Below, one piece after another: positions 1 to 63,852 of a DNA stretch of 64,000 nucleotides (the stretch's first letter is position 1; every line of letters begins with the position of its first letter). The notes beneath the pieces are model-generated. The model saw only the letters and a list, made by a program, of their open reading frames with translations. It had not been told where the DNA came from and made no database searches. Location of the stretch: assembly GCA_948146395.1 (NCBI GenBank), contig OX411552.1, forward strand, positions 11,764,957 through 11,828,956, given 5' to 3'. A program made the position numbers and the translations under genes. The stretch is from Fragum whitleyi (taxonomy: Eukaryota; Mollusca; Bivalvia; Cardiida; Cardiidae).

Positions 1-175
1 AGAAAACATTGTGAAAAAAGAAGAAATTGCTTCTGACAAGCAATTTCTTCTTTTTCCACACTATTGTCTACTCTACTGAATGGTTATTTTTCAAATTAAA
101 TCCACTTTAAATTTTCGTCTGCAAAACCTTTGAATTTGGACAGGTCCAAAATTTTGTAAAACAGGAAAGGGTTAA
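1..175 (+). mobile_element. TTAA MITE family E, right part, cut by window start
   Basis: It begins inside the inner hairpin (AAGAAATTGC ... GCAATTTCTT) and ends with AAACAGGAAAGGGTTAA. It is near-identical to the ends of full copies at 36429-36657 and 62034-62258, about 225-229 bp long, which are bounded by TTAACCCTTT and AAAGGGTTAA. Confidence 0.8.
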
Positions 176-2453
176 AATTACAAGTTATAAACTAGAACTC
201 ATCAAATTGATTCAGGAACAACAGGGAACGTCAAGGCAATGAAGAGAGTTCTAATGTTGTTATTCTGTAGGTATTATCCCTTTCCTGTTTTACAAAATTT
301 TGGACCAGTCCATATTCAAAGGGTTATTCTAAAGTAAATATCAGAATTTAATCTAGAAATATTACCAGCTCTTGAATGCGAAATAACTACCATTAAATAG
401 GCTGGAAATAATTGCCAATGTTAATTTTTTCCTTAAGTTGTACAGATGGAAAGTCAAACAGAAAGACACACGGACAGACACTAGGTAAAACAGTTTACTC
501 TTGATCTTATTGATGCCGGGGCAAGAGAGCACATAATAACTCTGCTTTAAAATGAACTAGTTATCAGTCATTTGTTACAACCTTTAACAAGTCAACATTC
601 CTCAGTCTGATTACTGACTCGCTAGAAATAATTCATTCATTCAAAAATTTTATCATTTCTCAATCCTAAAATTTCTGTTACTTGGTAAATTAAGCTTAAT
701 TACATTATTTGTTTTGGCTGAAGAAGATAATGTTTTCCACCATAATGCATATCAAATAGGATAATGACTATGAACAACCAAAATATTTAAGCATGCACCT
801 ACAAAGTGCACCTATAACCAAAATAAACCCACTATAAAATATTTTCTCTCGTATGCAGAATGATGTAGTTCTCAGAAAATAAAATCCCTTCATCATTCAA
901 TTAATTTCAGGCAATGATTACCAAAAGTGATTTCTCTTTTTTTTTTTAATAAGATGTATTAAGAGTACATATGCATGCATTTACAGTGTTTTTGAACAAA
1001 ACATATCTTTGCCTTTACTTTGATTCCAATTTTTTTCTTGATTTATGAATAGTTATTTTTCCATGTATTAAGAAACAAAGATGTAATCTTTTGTAAAGTT
1101 TAAGCAGGTTATCCTGGAGAATTATTAAACTTCAATCTGAATGATAAAGGGCTTAATTTTAATCTATGGAGACCAATAGTTTTGCATCCATTGTCCCTGA
1201 GTATATTTCAATAGTTATATTGTAGTTGTAGGTTCTGCCAACCATAACATTCTGTCATTTTAACACCAGGACAAATAGTAGTGAATATTTTCAAAACTTG
1301 ACATTCAAACCAACTTCCCCTTAAACTAGCATTCAACTGAAGATTTTGAATTAGATATACCCCTACATGTATGATACTTGTGTAAGGAAATTAAAATGAG
1401 TAATCTTCTAAAATGTGCATAATATGAATACAATTTGTGACTTATCACATGAAAAGGGACCATCTGGATAATTTCAAATATATCAACCCAAGTCAGACTG
1501 CATAGATTGCACAGACTCACTAGAGCAAAAGCTTTTAACAACATGCTGATTTTCTAGAATGATCACTCTACCTTCCAGTCAAAGAGTTTTTGAATTGTGC
1601 CCTGTGGTTGATCTGTCCATGAAACAATCTCTTTTTTTAAATAATTATTTTCACGAAGTTCCTAGATGGTCCCTTTTTCCATGACATGTCACATATATGA
1701 AGATTTCTCTAACTTTATCATCAAACACTGTTAGACTTGCCTTCTGAATTTTATGATCAATATCTTTAGACAAAGCAAGCTGTGGATAGCAGAGTAATAA
1801 ATTTCTGAATAAATTAATGTTCAGAATATCTAAATCTTTTATTTCATAATCTTTCATTTTTTTTCTACAAAAACCAAGTTGAGATGACTATTAAATAGAT
1901 TTTCTAGGAATTGTAAAAAGAAGACACAATAACATACATTTAATAAACACACTTGTTAAATGTTTATTCTATTCCCTTTGGATAATTTTGTAATATTGTT
2001 TCACAATAACATAGACAAAGTTCATTGTACAATTATAATAAAGAACACAAATGCCTAAAGTCTCTCACAAAAAAGTTTTTATACACAAAATACTTAACTT
2101 TTGTTTTCCTTCTTTTTCGCTTTTTGTTGCTTGTCACATATAACCAAGAGTAGTCAATTTTACAAACAAGAGTGCCTACACATAGCACAATTCATACAAA
2201 ATGTATCTAGAGTTATCCCCCTCAATAGTATGGCTACCTTCAGTAATACAAGAGATATCACAAATTGACAGAGTTTTTGCTAACTATGACGAGGCTAATA
2301 CAATAGCTCGGATTTAATCTTAACTAAAATATCAAATTTATCAAATGACAACAAAAACTCTAAAAAATTGTGCAGTATCATAGGTACCTTCTTTTTCTGA
2401 ATCATAGACTCCCAATTTAAGCCATACAAAATAATTACCACTATAATACTTAC
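176..2453. other. FHOD intron after exon 19 (partial)
   Basis: AT-rich intron. Apart from the family E pieces near the window start I see no exon, RNA gene or clear element. Short reading frames here have no recognisable content and no plausible splice context, and none resembles a formin DAD. Confidence 0.6.
267..326 (-). repeat. Solo end of MITE family E, inverted
   Basis: The stretch TCCCTTTCCTGTTTTAC through the GGACCAGTCC block and AAAGGGTT is the reverse complement of the right end of family E. With 140-175 it forms an inverted pair about 90 bp apart. Confidence 0.65.
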
Positions 2454-53975
<51,522 letters not shown>

Positions 53976-54162
53976 CTGAAATATATAGATGGACATTTAT
54001 AATCTATTGAATGACTATCATATATCTTCTTTCTACATAACTGTATATATACACTTTCCTCCTCTGAAATTAAGAACAAAGTTTTCAAATATCAAACTAG
54101 GAAAGAAACATCTCTATTCTTATCTTAGGGTTGCAAGCTTTCAATAACAACTACCCGATACT

Positions 54163-54448
54163 TATGTTGAAATGATTAAATGTAAATGAACTTATGTTGA
54201 ATTCTTTAAATGTTATTGAACTTATGTTGATTTTTTTAAATGTAAATGAACTTATGTTGAATACCTATACTTATGAATTGATAAATTCATGTAAATGAAC
54301 TTATGTTGATTTTTTTAAATGTAAATGAACTTATGTTGAATACCTAAACTTATGAATTGATAAACTCATGTAAATGGACTTATGTTGGTTTCTTTATATG
54401 TAAATGAACTTATGTTGAATACCTATACTTATGAATTGATAAATTCGA
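54163..54448. repeat. Tandem repeat of AAATGAACTTATGTTGA units
   Basis: About nine units of TGTAAATGAACTTATGTTGA separated by T-rich spacers; a longer period with ACCTATACTTATGAATTGATAAA alternates. It lies 190 bp upstream of FHOD exon 1. Confidence 0.85.
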
Positions 54449-54797
54449 TTTATATCAAATTATTCTCTCATTGTCATCTTTTTTCTTTTATTTCTTTTAT
54501 CTTGCACATTCTACATTTTTGTAATTGCATTATCAACAACAGTTGTTGAAAGGCAAATTGAGATAGTATGGCTGTTCTGACCTCTATCCATGAGGATAGC
54601 TTGAGATTAGGAAAATACAAAAGCATAAAACAAGGGAAATATAACATGGAAACAGCTGTGTCTTAAATCATTTGCATAATAATGCAATAATTTAGAATGT
54701 GCAAATCATGATCGAGGTCTTTTGAAACTGTAATATGAATATTTGAAACATTGAAATGAATTATATAGTGCACCAAATTGGTTGCTTGGAAGTCATA

Positions 54798-55043
54798 TTA
54801 ACCCTTGTCATGCTGAACCCGGAATATGCCTGCTTTGGCAGGAGCTATAGACAAACATCAGCCTGCACATATGTGCAGTCTGATGTTAGTCTACACCACC
54901 TGGTTGTCACTTTCAAACCAGAATTGTCAGTAGATTTAGTTTTTCAAATAAGAATTGACCTACAGTTGGTACTTTCAGTGCTTTTTGCCCTTTGATTTTG
55001 GTGAAAATTTATAGCCAAAATTTATTCAGCATGACAAGGTTAA
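54798..55043. mobile_element. TTAA MITE family D
   Basis: TTAACCCTTGTCATGCTGAA to TTCAGCATGACAAGGTTAA; CTGCACATATGTGCAG inside. The reading frame across it is also open in the 51938 copy but closed in others. Confidence 0.85.
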
Positions 55044-56115
55044 ACGTACTGAATGATGGATGACACTGGGTGTCTTATCACTGGTCCTTTTTGTACCGTT
55101 TTATTTTGTGGTCTTCATCCTAACATTTACATGTAGCAAAAGACAGACCAGTGAATCACCTGACACATTACAAAATGGTTTTTAAGGCCTAGATTTGTTT
55201 TGACATGATATATGATTACACTTGGTATTGCCTTAAGGTATCCAAAATAACTATCATTTGACATTCTATATCTGATTATCATGTCAAGTAAGAGATTTAA
55301 ATATATTAGAAAAGCTAAAAAATCATCCTGGAAAGAGTTTGTTTAACACAAAGTGATTATTTATCATTCACCAACTTAAGTGTGCATGACAGATATCAGG
55401 CTTGCTTCTCAAGAGAGATATAGGATATGTCATAAGATTTTTTTTTTAAATCAAGTAAGAACTTAGGTTAATCTTAACTTAGTCTAGAATTGAAAGGCCA
55501 TGAAGCAAGTCTTGAAAAGCATTTTATTATAATTTTTCTATTCTAGCAAGTTAACATTAACACTTCTCGACCAAAATGCAGCTGAAAATAGGACAGAGTT
55601 TCAGACAATACAATTCTTTAACAGTTTTATTTTATGGTATACTAAAGCATTTATGTTACAAACAGCACCCACCATTCATAATCTGTGCAACATGAAGCTA
55701 GACTACATGAACTTTCTATTATGTTTCAGTTTGGACACAGATTTTTTTGTCTTTCAATCAGAATTCTTTATTTTATTGGATTGCAATTACCATCTTACTT
55801 TGACAACACGTTTTGCACAACATAAAATGCTGTTTGTTTACAACATCTAACACATAATGTAGACATTTAGAGACAATCTTTAAAGTTTGAATCAACCGCA
55901 CCATTCTTTGTACAACAAAATGTGAAGCCAGCAAACAATTCCTGAAATTACAATAAGCACTTGTAATAGTTTTGGGCTAAACCTAGAATTCATTATACTA
56001 AGGTTCAGTAACCTCTAGGAGCATACTATATATTTTCAAATTCAAGTAGCTGTTACATACAGGTGAACACCAACCATCCTGGTACATAACCTGCGATAAA
56101 AGCCTTTTTTCTTTA

Positions 56116-57348
56116 AACAAGAGGACCATGATGGTCCTATATCGCTCACCTTCGTCTCTTTGACTTCTCCCTTAGCAAAATTAAATACTTGAAAGATCAT
56201 TAAATTTTTCAAAGAAAAACATAACTCTATTTCTATGATCGCTGCATAAATTTCTTTCCTTTTCTAAACAAGTTACATGTGACCTGGCCAATATTCTGAC
56301 CAAGTTTCATAAAGATTGGGCAATATTTGTGGCCTCTAAAAAGAAAATAGTCAATAGGGCCCCTTTTCCCGTAATATGACATGGATCTTTCCAATTTTAA
56401 ATATGGTTCATCCTAGTGACCTAGCCATTATTCTGATCATGTTTCATGAAAATTTAATAGTATTTGTGGCTTCTAGGGGGTAAACAAGAAAATTGTCATT
56501 AAGGCCCCTTTTCCCATGATATGGCACAGATCCTTCCCATTTTCAATAGGGTTCATCTTTGTGACCTGGCCAACATTCTGACAAAATTTCATAAAGATTG
56601 GGCCATATTTGTGGTCTCTAGAGTGTAAACAAAAAAATGTCATTAAGGCCCCTTTTCCCGTGATATGGCACAGATCCTTCCCATTTTAAATAGGGTTAAT
56701 CCTTGTGACCTGGCCAACATTCTGACAAATTTTCATGGAGATTGAGCCATATTTGTAGCCTCTAGAGCGTAAACAAGAAATTTGCCAATAAGGCCCCTTT
56801 TCCTGCGATATTGCACGGATCCTTCCCATTTTCAATAGGGTTCATCCTTGTGACCTGGCCAACATCCTGACCAAGTTTCATGAAGATTGGGCCACATTTG
56901 TTGCCTCTAGAGTGTAAACAAAAAAATTGTCATTAAGGCCCCTTTTCCCTTGATATGGCATGGATCCTTCCCATTTTCGATAGGGATCATTCTTGTGGCA
57001 TGGCCAACCTTCTGACCAAATTTCATAAATATTGGGCCATATTTGTGGCCTCTAGAGTGTAAACAAGAAAATTGTCATTATGGCCCCTTTTCCCTTGATA
57101 TGGCACGGATCCTTCCCATTTTCAATAGGGTTCATCCTTGTGACCTGCCCAATGTTCTGACCAAGTTTCATGAAGATTGGGCCATATTTGTGGCCTCTAG
57201 AGTGTAAACACTAAGATTGTTGACGCCGGACGACGGACGACAGACGACACACGACGCACGACGGACGACGCACGACGGACGACGCACGACGGACATTCAA
57301 TGATCACAAAAGCTCACCTTGAGCACGATGTGCTCAGGTGAGCTAAAA
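56116..57348 (+). mobile_element. Pearl/Helentron-like modular element (family P-e)
   Basis: AACAAGAGGACC with the hairpin AGGACCATGATGGTCCT, then CGCTCACC (56143-56150). Cores of about 145 bp (GGCCCC point at 56359, 56513, 56647, 56792, 56937, 57082) lead to a GACGACGGACGACGCAC tract (57221-57293). The right end is a 34-base hairpin, AGCTCACC-TTGAGCAC-GAT-GTGCTCA-GGTGAGCT (57311-57344), whose GGTGAGC is inverse to the 5' motif. Confidence 0.87.
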
Positions 57349-57552
57349 AAAAACAGGATAAAATATCTAAATGACATCAAAATGGTGACAGGATAATTCA
57401 CTAACAGACAAATAAGAAATAGGTACGTTCTATCTAAGTTAAGCATGACCACAGCAGGAAATCATGTGACACAACATTTTGAATATTTTTCAATTATTCT
57501 GTAAATACTGGACCATTTTGAAAAGTGTTTGAAGCAGAGACGGACTAAAATC

Positions 57553-57698
57553 GCCAGGAATTTGCTAGATATGGAAGATCTTACGAATGTCTGCTGATAA
57601 AAAAGTTATTGGCAAACAAGTGAATTTTTACTTGGTCCCCAATAACTTTTTTACCTGCAAATTTTTAAAAGATTTTCCTTGTCCAGCAAAATTCCTGA
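57553..57698. repeat. Palindromic MITE-like hairpin
   Basis: GCCAGGAATTTGCT and AGCAAAATTCCTGA are the outer arms; AAAAAAGTTATTGG and CCAATAACTTTTTT are the inner arms around CAAGTGAATTTTTACTTGG. Confidence 0.7.
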
Positions 57699-57925
57699 CA
57701 CATTACCACCTTCTATGCTTCAAAACGAATTCAAATTGGTCACATAATAAAGGTAATTATTGATGATTTTCAGAAAATATTGGGTCAAATGATTCTCGAC
57801 TATGATGACCATACACAGACAGTTTTTACGAAGAATGACCTCTGTTATAAGTCAAATTCGAGACAACTGACTGAATCATTAAATCCATTTAAAGGAACAT
57901 CATTCTAAATGTGGTATATCAAGAG

Positions 57926-57992
57926 GTATGTACAGAACTAATGTAAAAGACTATAAATAAAGCCATTTACAATACTTATGTGTTGACCTCTT
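57926..57992. mobile_element. Palindromic MITE family B', diverged
   Basis: CAAGAGGTATGTACAGAACTA and TACTTATGTGTTGACCTCTTG; the outer arms pair well, the centre poorly. Confidence 0.65.
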
Positions 57993-58449
57993 GATATATT
58001 CACCACTGACTTTTAGGTACAGAAGATGTAAACATATGCAAACATTTTACAGACATTTTATGAACTATCTAATATAAGCTAATGAACATTTAAAGCAACA
58101 TTTCAACCTGACATTATTTTTTCCAACACATCTGTTTGCATTCTGTAAATGTACTTAAGTTACAATATTGTCATTGACAAGAACTGCACCATTTCTAATC
58201 ATAATTTCACTGTATGAAGATTACAATTTTTGTTTAATAAATCATTTTTTATCAATGATTATCAAACTTGATTGATTCCTGAAACATAAAAATGTCTGAG
58301 GTAATGTGTCACCAGGAACAGGTTACACTAGGACACCACAACTTAAATGGTTCATAATTTTTTTCTTTAGTTGGCTCAAAGAGTGTGCCAGTCCTAGTTC
58401 TTAATATTGTGTATTTCAAAATAAAGATGCCAAAGAATTTCAAAGAACA

Positions 58450-58584
58450 GTCCTGCTTTCAGGATGGCAAAACGGTACAAACTGCTTGCCAATCATACCC
58501 CGTTTTGCACACACCAGGTGCACATGCAAAGCAGGGTATAATTTGCCAACAGTTTAGACCATTTTGTCATCCTGAACGCAGGGC
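58450..58584. mobile_element. Palindromic MITE family C
   Basis: GTCCTGCTTTCAGGATGGC to GTCATCCTGAACGCAGGGC; inner CATACCCCGTTTTGCAC and GCAAAGCAGGGTATA. Confidence 0.8.
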
Positions 58585-58964
58585 AGGTTTTGGTCCTTCC
58601 TCAAACTTGGCCTTTGTTAACTACTTATTGAATATTATTCTAAATTTGGACTTCAGAGTGTATAATGATGCAATGCTTGTCTAAACTTCCTAGTTTGTAA
58701 CAGTGATGTTTATTGGACATAGACTATCATTCTCATCATTCTAAAGATTGGTTAAAATTTACCTTGGCCTTCTACCTTCATATATGTATGTACTAAAGAA
58801 ACAGATAAAATTTTCATCAGAATTGAATAACATAATTACATTACATCGTGTTTAGTAATAAAGCTTATAGAACAATAGTTGTTCCACAGATTCTTTAGTC
58901 TGGAAATATTTACCAACCATCAACTTCAATATTTTGAACTTAATCTTACAAGATGTGAAAAATA

Positions 58965-59405
58965 TAGAGGATATTAAATGAGTGGTCATGGAATACAAAA
59001 TTTATCAATTGAATCATCTATAAAAAGATAAAAACGAGGCTTTGCCGAGTTTTCATCTGTTTTAGATGACAAGTTTATTAAATTCTGTATTTCATGAGCA
59101 CAAATGTTTATATTCTATTTATAATATGACCCGAATTTTCGGTAAAAGTTGTTAAAATTCGGGTAATTCAACATTTCAATATTCCACGAAACTTATAACA
59201 CCATTTAAACTGACGTCACAAGATATAGATTATGACATCACTTTCGCGGTTACAAAATAGCGTTGCTATTCGCTCTGAGCTCATTTGCATAGTTATTCCA
59301 CTAGTGTAATAACACCCGTGTAATATCAAAAATATGAAACAGATTTATTTCACTCCTGCAATGTAGGTCATATTATAATTTGGGTTAAAACATAACAATG
59401 AGCTC
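58965..59405. mobile_element. Interspersed element family H
   Basis: Inner hairpin CATCTATAAAAAGATAAAA ... TTTTCATCTGTTTTAGATG and the distal CTAGTGTAATAACACCCG block; opposite orientation to 7905-8290. Confidence 0.6.
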
Positions 59406-59485
59406 TGCTTTGAAAAAGCTTTCATTCTTACACCACAGGATATAGCCATTGCTACATCATGACTTATTGAACTTTCTATCACAAG

Positions 59486-59926
59486 TACAGTTGATTACAT
59501 CGTGAAATTGACATTTAACTCAATCAAAACCATTCTAAATCGCTAACTCAGCGCTCCATTCATTCATTCCAGACACTCACTCAAACCATTCAAAAACGCT
59601 CCAAACTCACTGAAAAACATATAACAACAACTTCATTCAAAATAAAAATAGTTAGGGAAAAATCGGGATTTCACTTATTTAATTGAAATTGAAAGCTTCT
59701 GATAGGTTCTTGAAGACATAGGAGGCTATCTATAGAACTTGTATGCATATTTTATTAGAGGGAGGTAATCAATATTGCTAATTTTGTTCGTCCTGAACAA
59801 AATTTGCAATACTGGATTACCTCTCATTAAATTCACTCAAAAGTCACTCCACACACTCATTCAATTTCATTCATTAATCATTCTAAAATCATTCACCTTG
59901 TCAATTTCACGATGTTATTAACTGTA
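59486..59926. mobile_element. TA-flanked MITE, 441 bp, with a nested hairpin
   Basis: TACAGTTGATTACATCG and CGATGTTATTAACTGTA with TGAAATTGACA/TGTCAATTTCA form 28 bp inverted repeats at 26 of 28. TA at each end fits a Tc1/mariner-type target. An inner palindrome at 59757-59825 (GAGGTAATC ... GATTACCTC) may be a second insertion. The interior has CATTCA/CACTCA repeats. Confidence 0.75.
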
Positions 59927-60042
59927 TCTGTAACCCTTGGCTCAAGAATGACTTGTAGGACAAGAAGGAACACATCCATATTGCCAGTGAGATTCTAACC
60001 TATGGCCTTAGACATCTCTGATAACAATTGATACACCTGTTG

Positions 60043-60277
60043 ACATAACATACTGCAATCACCAAATCATTGGTGGCTGACTAAAACCTCCCAACCGTGT
60101 TGCGGATTCATAATTCCGACTTATTGATAATAAAGATACAACTTTTGGTTTCCACTGCAACATAACATACTGCAATCAGTAAATCATTGGTGGCTGACTA
60201 AAACCTCCCAAAAGGTCGCGGATTCATAACTCTAACTTATTGAAAATAAAGATACGAGTTTCGGTTTCCAAAATGTG
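60043..60277. repeat. Tandem duplication, 2 x 117 bp
   Basis: ACATAACATACTGCAATCA begins at 60043 and 60160; both units contain TCATTGGTGGCTGACTAAAA and GATTCATAA. Confidence 0.87.
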
Positions 60278-60427
60278 AAATGAGCCTGTGCATGACATTT
60301 CCAACAATTTCATGTGTGTGTGTTGGAAAGACGTTGAGTAGCCTGGAAATCATATAGTTTATTGTGAATCATAAATTTTGGTTTATGAACAGCAATTTCA
60401 GGTCAGTGGACATCTATTGAGCATGTA

Positions 60428-60525
60428 GTGAAAACTCTTATCAGACTGTGCAGATGCACAGGCTGATATGAGTTTCAATATTGTGAACATGTGGATTGTT
60501 GGAAATGTCAAACAAAGGCTCAAAT
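60428..60525 (+). repeat. Interspersed repeat family K
   Basis: AACTCTTATCAGACTGTGCA, GATGCACAGGCTGATATGAG and TTGTTGGAAATGTC. An inverted piece of the same family (GACATTTCCAACAA) lies at 60292-60310, on the other side of about 120 bp. Confidence 0.6.
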
Positions 60526-60867
60526 GTATTCATGAATATAATAAGTATAAAGTGGCTCTAAATCAATATGATAGGTAGATCCCTTGCATATTTCAGATAT
60601 ACAGTAGAGACCTCTGTATCAATGCTTGTTATCATTTTGGCACTGTTTCAGTCTGTGTTTCTATTTTAGACACAGCTTCCTGTGGTATAATTAAACATTA
60701 GCCCTTTCTCCCATTGTCAATATAATATAAGTAAACATTTCACAAGAGCACCAAGGCTAATCTGACTTGCATTTTGAGGAATTGTAAGAATTATTACACA
60801 TTATTTTGTTTAAGAAGCCATTCTGGTGTAAACCAAAAACTGTAATACAATTTTCTTGCAGCATAAA

Positions 60868-61095
60868 AAGAGGATAATCGTTTGTTTCAGTGTAAGATCA
60901 ATTTATATTTCATTGAGTAAACAAGAAAAGTTATATTCTCATGAGTGGCAGAGTGTTGAGTGAAAATATAGCTTTTGTTGTTCACAAAATGAAATATAAA
61001 TCGAAACGATAATTCTATTTCTTTAATGCAAAAATGAGACAAAATGTGAAATTTCTAGGACATATTGTCAAGTTTTTAGATAATTTTTATCGACT
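60868..61095 (+). mobile_element. Element family J
   Basis: AGAGGATAATCGTTTGTTTC left end, then an inner repeat (AAGTTATATTCTCA / TGAAAATATAGCTTTTG) and the right block TGTGAAATTTCTAGGACATA also seen at 39805-39825. Confidence 0.65.
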
Positions 61096-62033
61096 GTTCC
61101 CAAAAATTTATTCCGGTATTGCTACGGACATGGTGCTGTTGTCCTTGTCATCATTGTCAATCAAAACACTAAAACATTTTGAGATACACAGTAAATTTTC
61201 TCAAGCCACCACATCTATTAGTAACCCTTTTTAATAGAGTGACCGTTTTCAAAATCTCCTTCTTTAAATAAAAACATATTAAAAAGTAGCTAATATTGGT
61301 CTTATATATTGTAATTGAATCCTATATTCTTAAAACTCCCTCGAATCGTCTCAATGTTTTAATATCATAATATTATTGAGAAATTTGCAATAACATAGAT
61401 ATTCAATGAAAAATTATGTTTTAAAATTTGTAAACAAAACGTCTTCTAAACAACCATTTTCTTTCACAAACCAATTTTTGGTTCATCCGCAAGTGGTTGC
61501 TTAATAGGTGTTTTAATGCATCTAGAATGTATGAAACTTGGACCAAATTTTCATTACCAAAAGAGAAACCTATACCATCAAGGCATAATTCTAGATGCAT
61601 TTTTGTGTAAATTATGATGCTTTTTGGACTTAAATTTTTTTTGTGAGTATAAAGCATTAAGCTGCCAAGCAAAGGCATCTGTAAGTGATGCTATTTATGA
61701 ATGTTTAATTAAGCACAAATATATCATATCATAAACATGAAAGACAAACTGATGGGCAGACAGAGAGAAAAGACGCCAGGCTGACCTTTGACAAAATGAT
61801 GTAAAGGGATCACAATCGAATACTCCATAATTTAAATCTTGTCCCATTAATAATTTGTGAATGCACTGGCTGAACTAATTGAATCAGCTGTAATATTAAT
61901 GCAACGTCATGAATACAGGTTTTATACCATATATCAAATACATCATTGACGACATGTTCAAGTACTTTAAAACCCTTATATGGCTTCTTCTATTTAAATA
62001 ACAAATTGTCAACAAAAATGTTATAAATACAGC

Positions 62034-62258
62034 TTAACCCTTTGCTGTTTAATCCCTGCTTTTTACGTGCCTGTGATTTAATGATTGAGAAAACATTGTG
62101 AAAAAAGAAGAAATTGCTTCAGACAAGCAATTTCTTCTTTTTCCACACTAATTTCTACCCTACTGGTTATTTTTCCAATTAAATCCACTTTAAATTTTCG
62201 TCTGCAAAACCTTTGAATTTGGACAGGCCCAAAATTTTGTAAAACAGGAAAGGGTTAA
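62034..62258 (+). mobile_element. TTAA MITE family E, full 225 bp copy
   Basis: TTAACCCTTTGCTG to CAGGAAAGGGTTAA with the central AGAAATTGCTTC ... AAGCAATTTCTTC hairpin. It differs from the 36429 copy at a handful of positions. Confidence 0.9.
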
Positions 62259-62567
62259 ATAAAGCTGTATTTAGTAAATTTTGGTCGCCCTACTAGGAAA
62301 ATAATAAATGCATGGGGAATATTACTAGGTAAATTAACATAAGCAAGACTTTAAACTCTAGAATTCTGCTCTAAAGTTTGGATCATTGTAAGACAGATGA
62401 ATGTAGAGATTATTTGGATTTCATTGATTCCACATTATTTGTGAATAAAAAACGCTGTCAAAGCATGTAGACTTTTTGCTAGGCAATTCATAATTCAAAT
62501 TTTGTACAAGGTAGCAATGAGGTTTCAGGCAAGCAACCCTAGTTTCATAAGTATATCATATAATAAG

Positions 62568-62757
62568 TGGAGTCTGTGGCCTAGCGGTTAGGACGGTGGC
62601 TTTAGGATTGAAAGGTCCCAGGATCCAATCCCCAAAAGACCATGGGAAAATTTCTTAGCAAAGAATTTACTCCACATTGCTCCTCTCCACCCAGGTGTAT
62701 AATGGTACCTGAGAGAGTTGTAAGTCAAAGTGCTGTGGCAGCTGAAGTCGCCTTATG
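62568..62757 (+). mobile_element. tRNA-derived SINE
   Basis: A-box-like TGGCCTAGCGGTTAGGACGG (62578-62597) and B-box-like AGGATCCAATCC (62620-62631). The body contains CACCCAGGTGTATAATGGTACC, a block common in metazoan SINE cores. It ends against a family D MITE. Confidence 0.7.
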
Positions 62758-63000
62758 TTAACCCTTGTCATGCTGAACCCAGAATATTCCTGCTTTGACA
62801 GGAGGTAAAGACAAAGATCAGCCTGCACATATGTGCAGTCTGATCTTAGTTCATACCACCTGAATTTCATTTTTAAACCAGAAAGGTGTAAAACAATGCA
62901 TTTCCGAAATCAATAATCACAATTGGTAATTTCCAGTGCTTTAAGCACTTTGATTTTACATTATTTTTGAAAGATTTTTATTCAGTAAGACAAGGGTTAA
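62758..63000. mobile_element. TTAA MITE family D, 243 bp
   Basis: TTAACCCTTGTCATGCTGAA to AAGACAAGGGTTAA, with CTGCACATATGTGCAG inside. Confidence 0.87.
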
Positions 63001-63040
63001 CAGCCAGTATGCAACGTGATTGCGAGTTATAGTGTAAAGT

Positions 63041-63399
63041 CAGGGGTGTGGAATTCCCATGCCCGACTTGTCCGACTCGGGCTTTTGTACTTGAGGACAA
63101 GTAAATTTTTCTAAGCCACTTGTCCAAGGACAAGTAAATACCAGGGCTAATCTTGGAATGTTACTTAAAAGAATTAAGAGAGAAATCATCCTAATGTTCA
63201 TATCATAGGGTAGAAAACATTGTTTTTAATGAAGAAAATGCTGCATACCAGCATTTTCTTCATCAAAAGGCAATGTTTTTTTTTCAAATTCTTCTATTTA
63301 CTCTTTAGCGGACAAGTTCATTTTGATTCTGGACGAGTAGAAAATCCGCTTTTACTTGTCCAGGGACAAGTGGAGAAAACTCGTATTTCCACACCCCTG
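63041..63399. mobile_element. CAGGGG-ended palindromic transposon, 359 bp (family L)
   Basis: CAGGGGTGTGGAATTC to CCACACCCCTG, flanked by GTAAAGT on both sides (63034-63040 and 63400-63406). Inner GACTTGTCC and GGACAAGT blocks alternate, and a central AAGAAAATGCTG/CAGCATTTTCTT hairpin is present. Confidence 0.9.
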
Positions 63400-63779
63400 G
63401 TAAAGTCATTTGAATACGTATATCGTAAAACAAGACTAAACCAAACTTTAACTTTAAAGGGTTATAGTTACAAGTATGAGAACTTTTTAAAAGAAATGTA
63501 TATGATTTTACTTGAAAATGCATGATGCACCTGTAAAATATCAACTAATTAGATTTAATTTAGTCTGGAGAATACATTTTCACTGGTGTAAAAAGCTTGG
63601 TGTTTAAAGGTATGTTAATAATCAGTAGAACAATGATACACCTATGTTTATAAATCCTCAATTATCTTTTAAATAGACGGTAACCTTTAAAACATGAAAC
63701 TTCTTAACTCAAATAAAGACTTAACCGAGTTTAAAACAAATCTCACATGAAAGCTGATGAACCATAGATGCCTTATTGA

Positions 63780-63852
63780 GGGGTATGAGCAATTCTATGA
63801 TAAGTGTCTATATCTATGTAGGGTCTTACAATCATTTTCTACTGACCCTTAG
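63780..63852. mobile_element. Palindromic MITE family B', diverged
   Basis: GGGGTATGAGCAATTCTATG and CATTTTCTACTGACCC with a poor centre (TGTCTATATCTATGTAGG). Confidence 0.55.

Noticed and set aside
1651..1857. C-terminal FHOD exon
   Set aside because: The frame lacks the basic DAD pattern and does not follow from the phase 0 donor of exon 19 with a convincing acceptor.
56116..57348. Long plus-strand non-coding RNA gene
   Set aside because: The tandem cores and microsatellite explain the structure; no promoter or splice evidence supports a gene.
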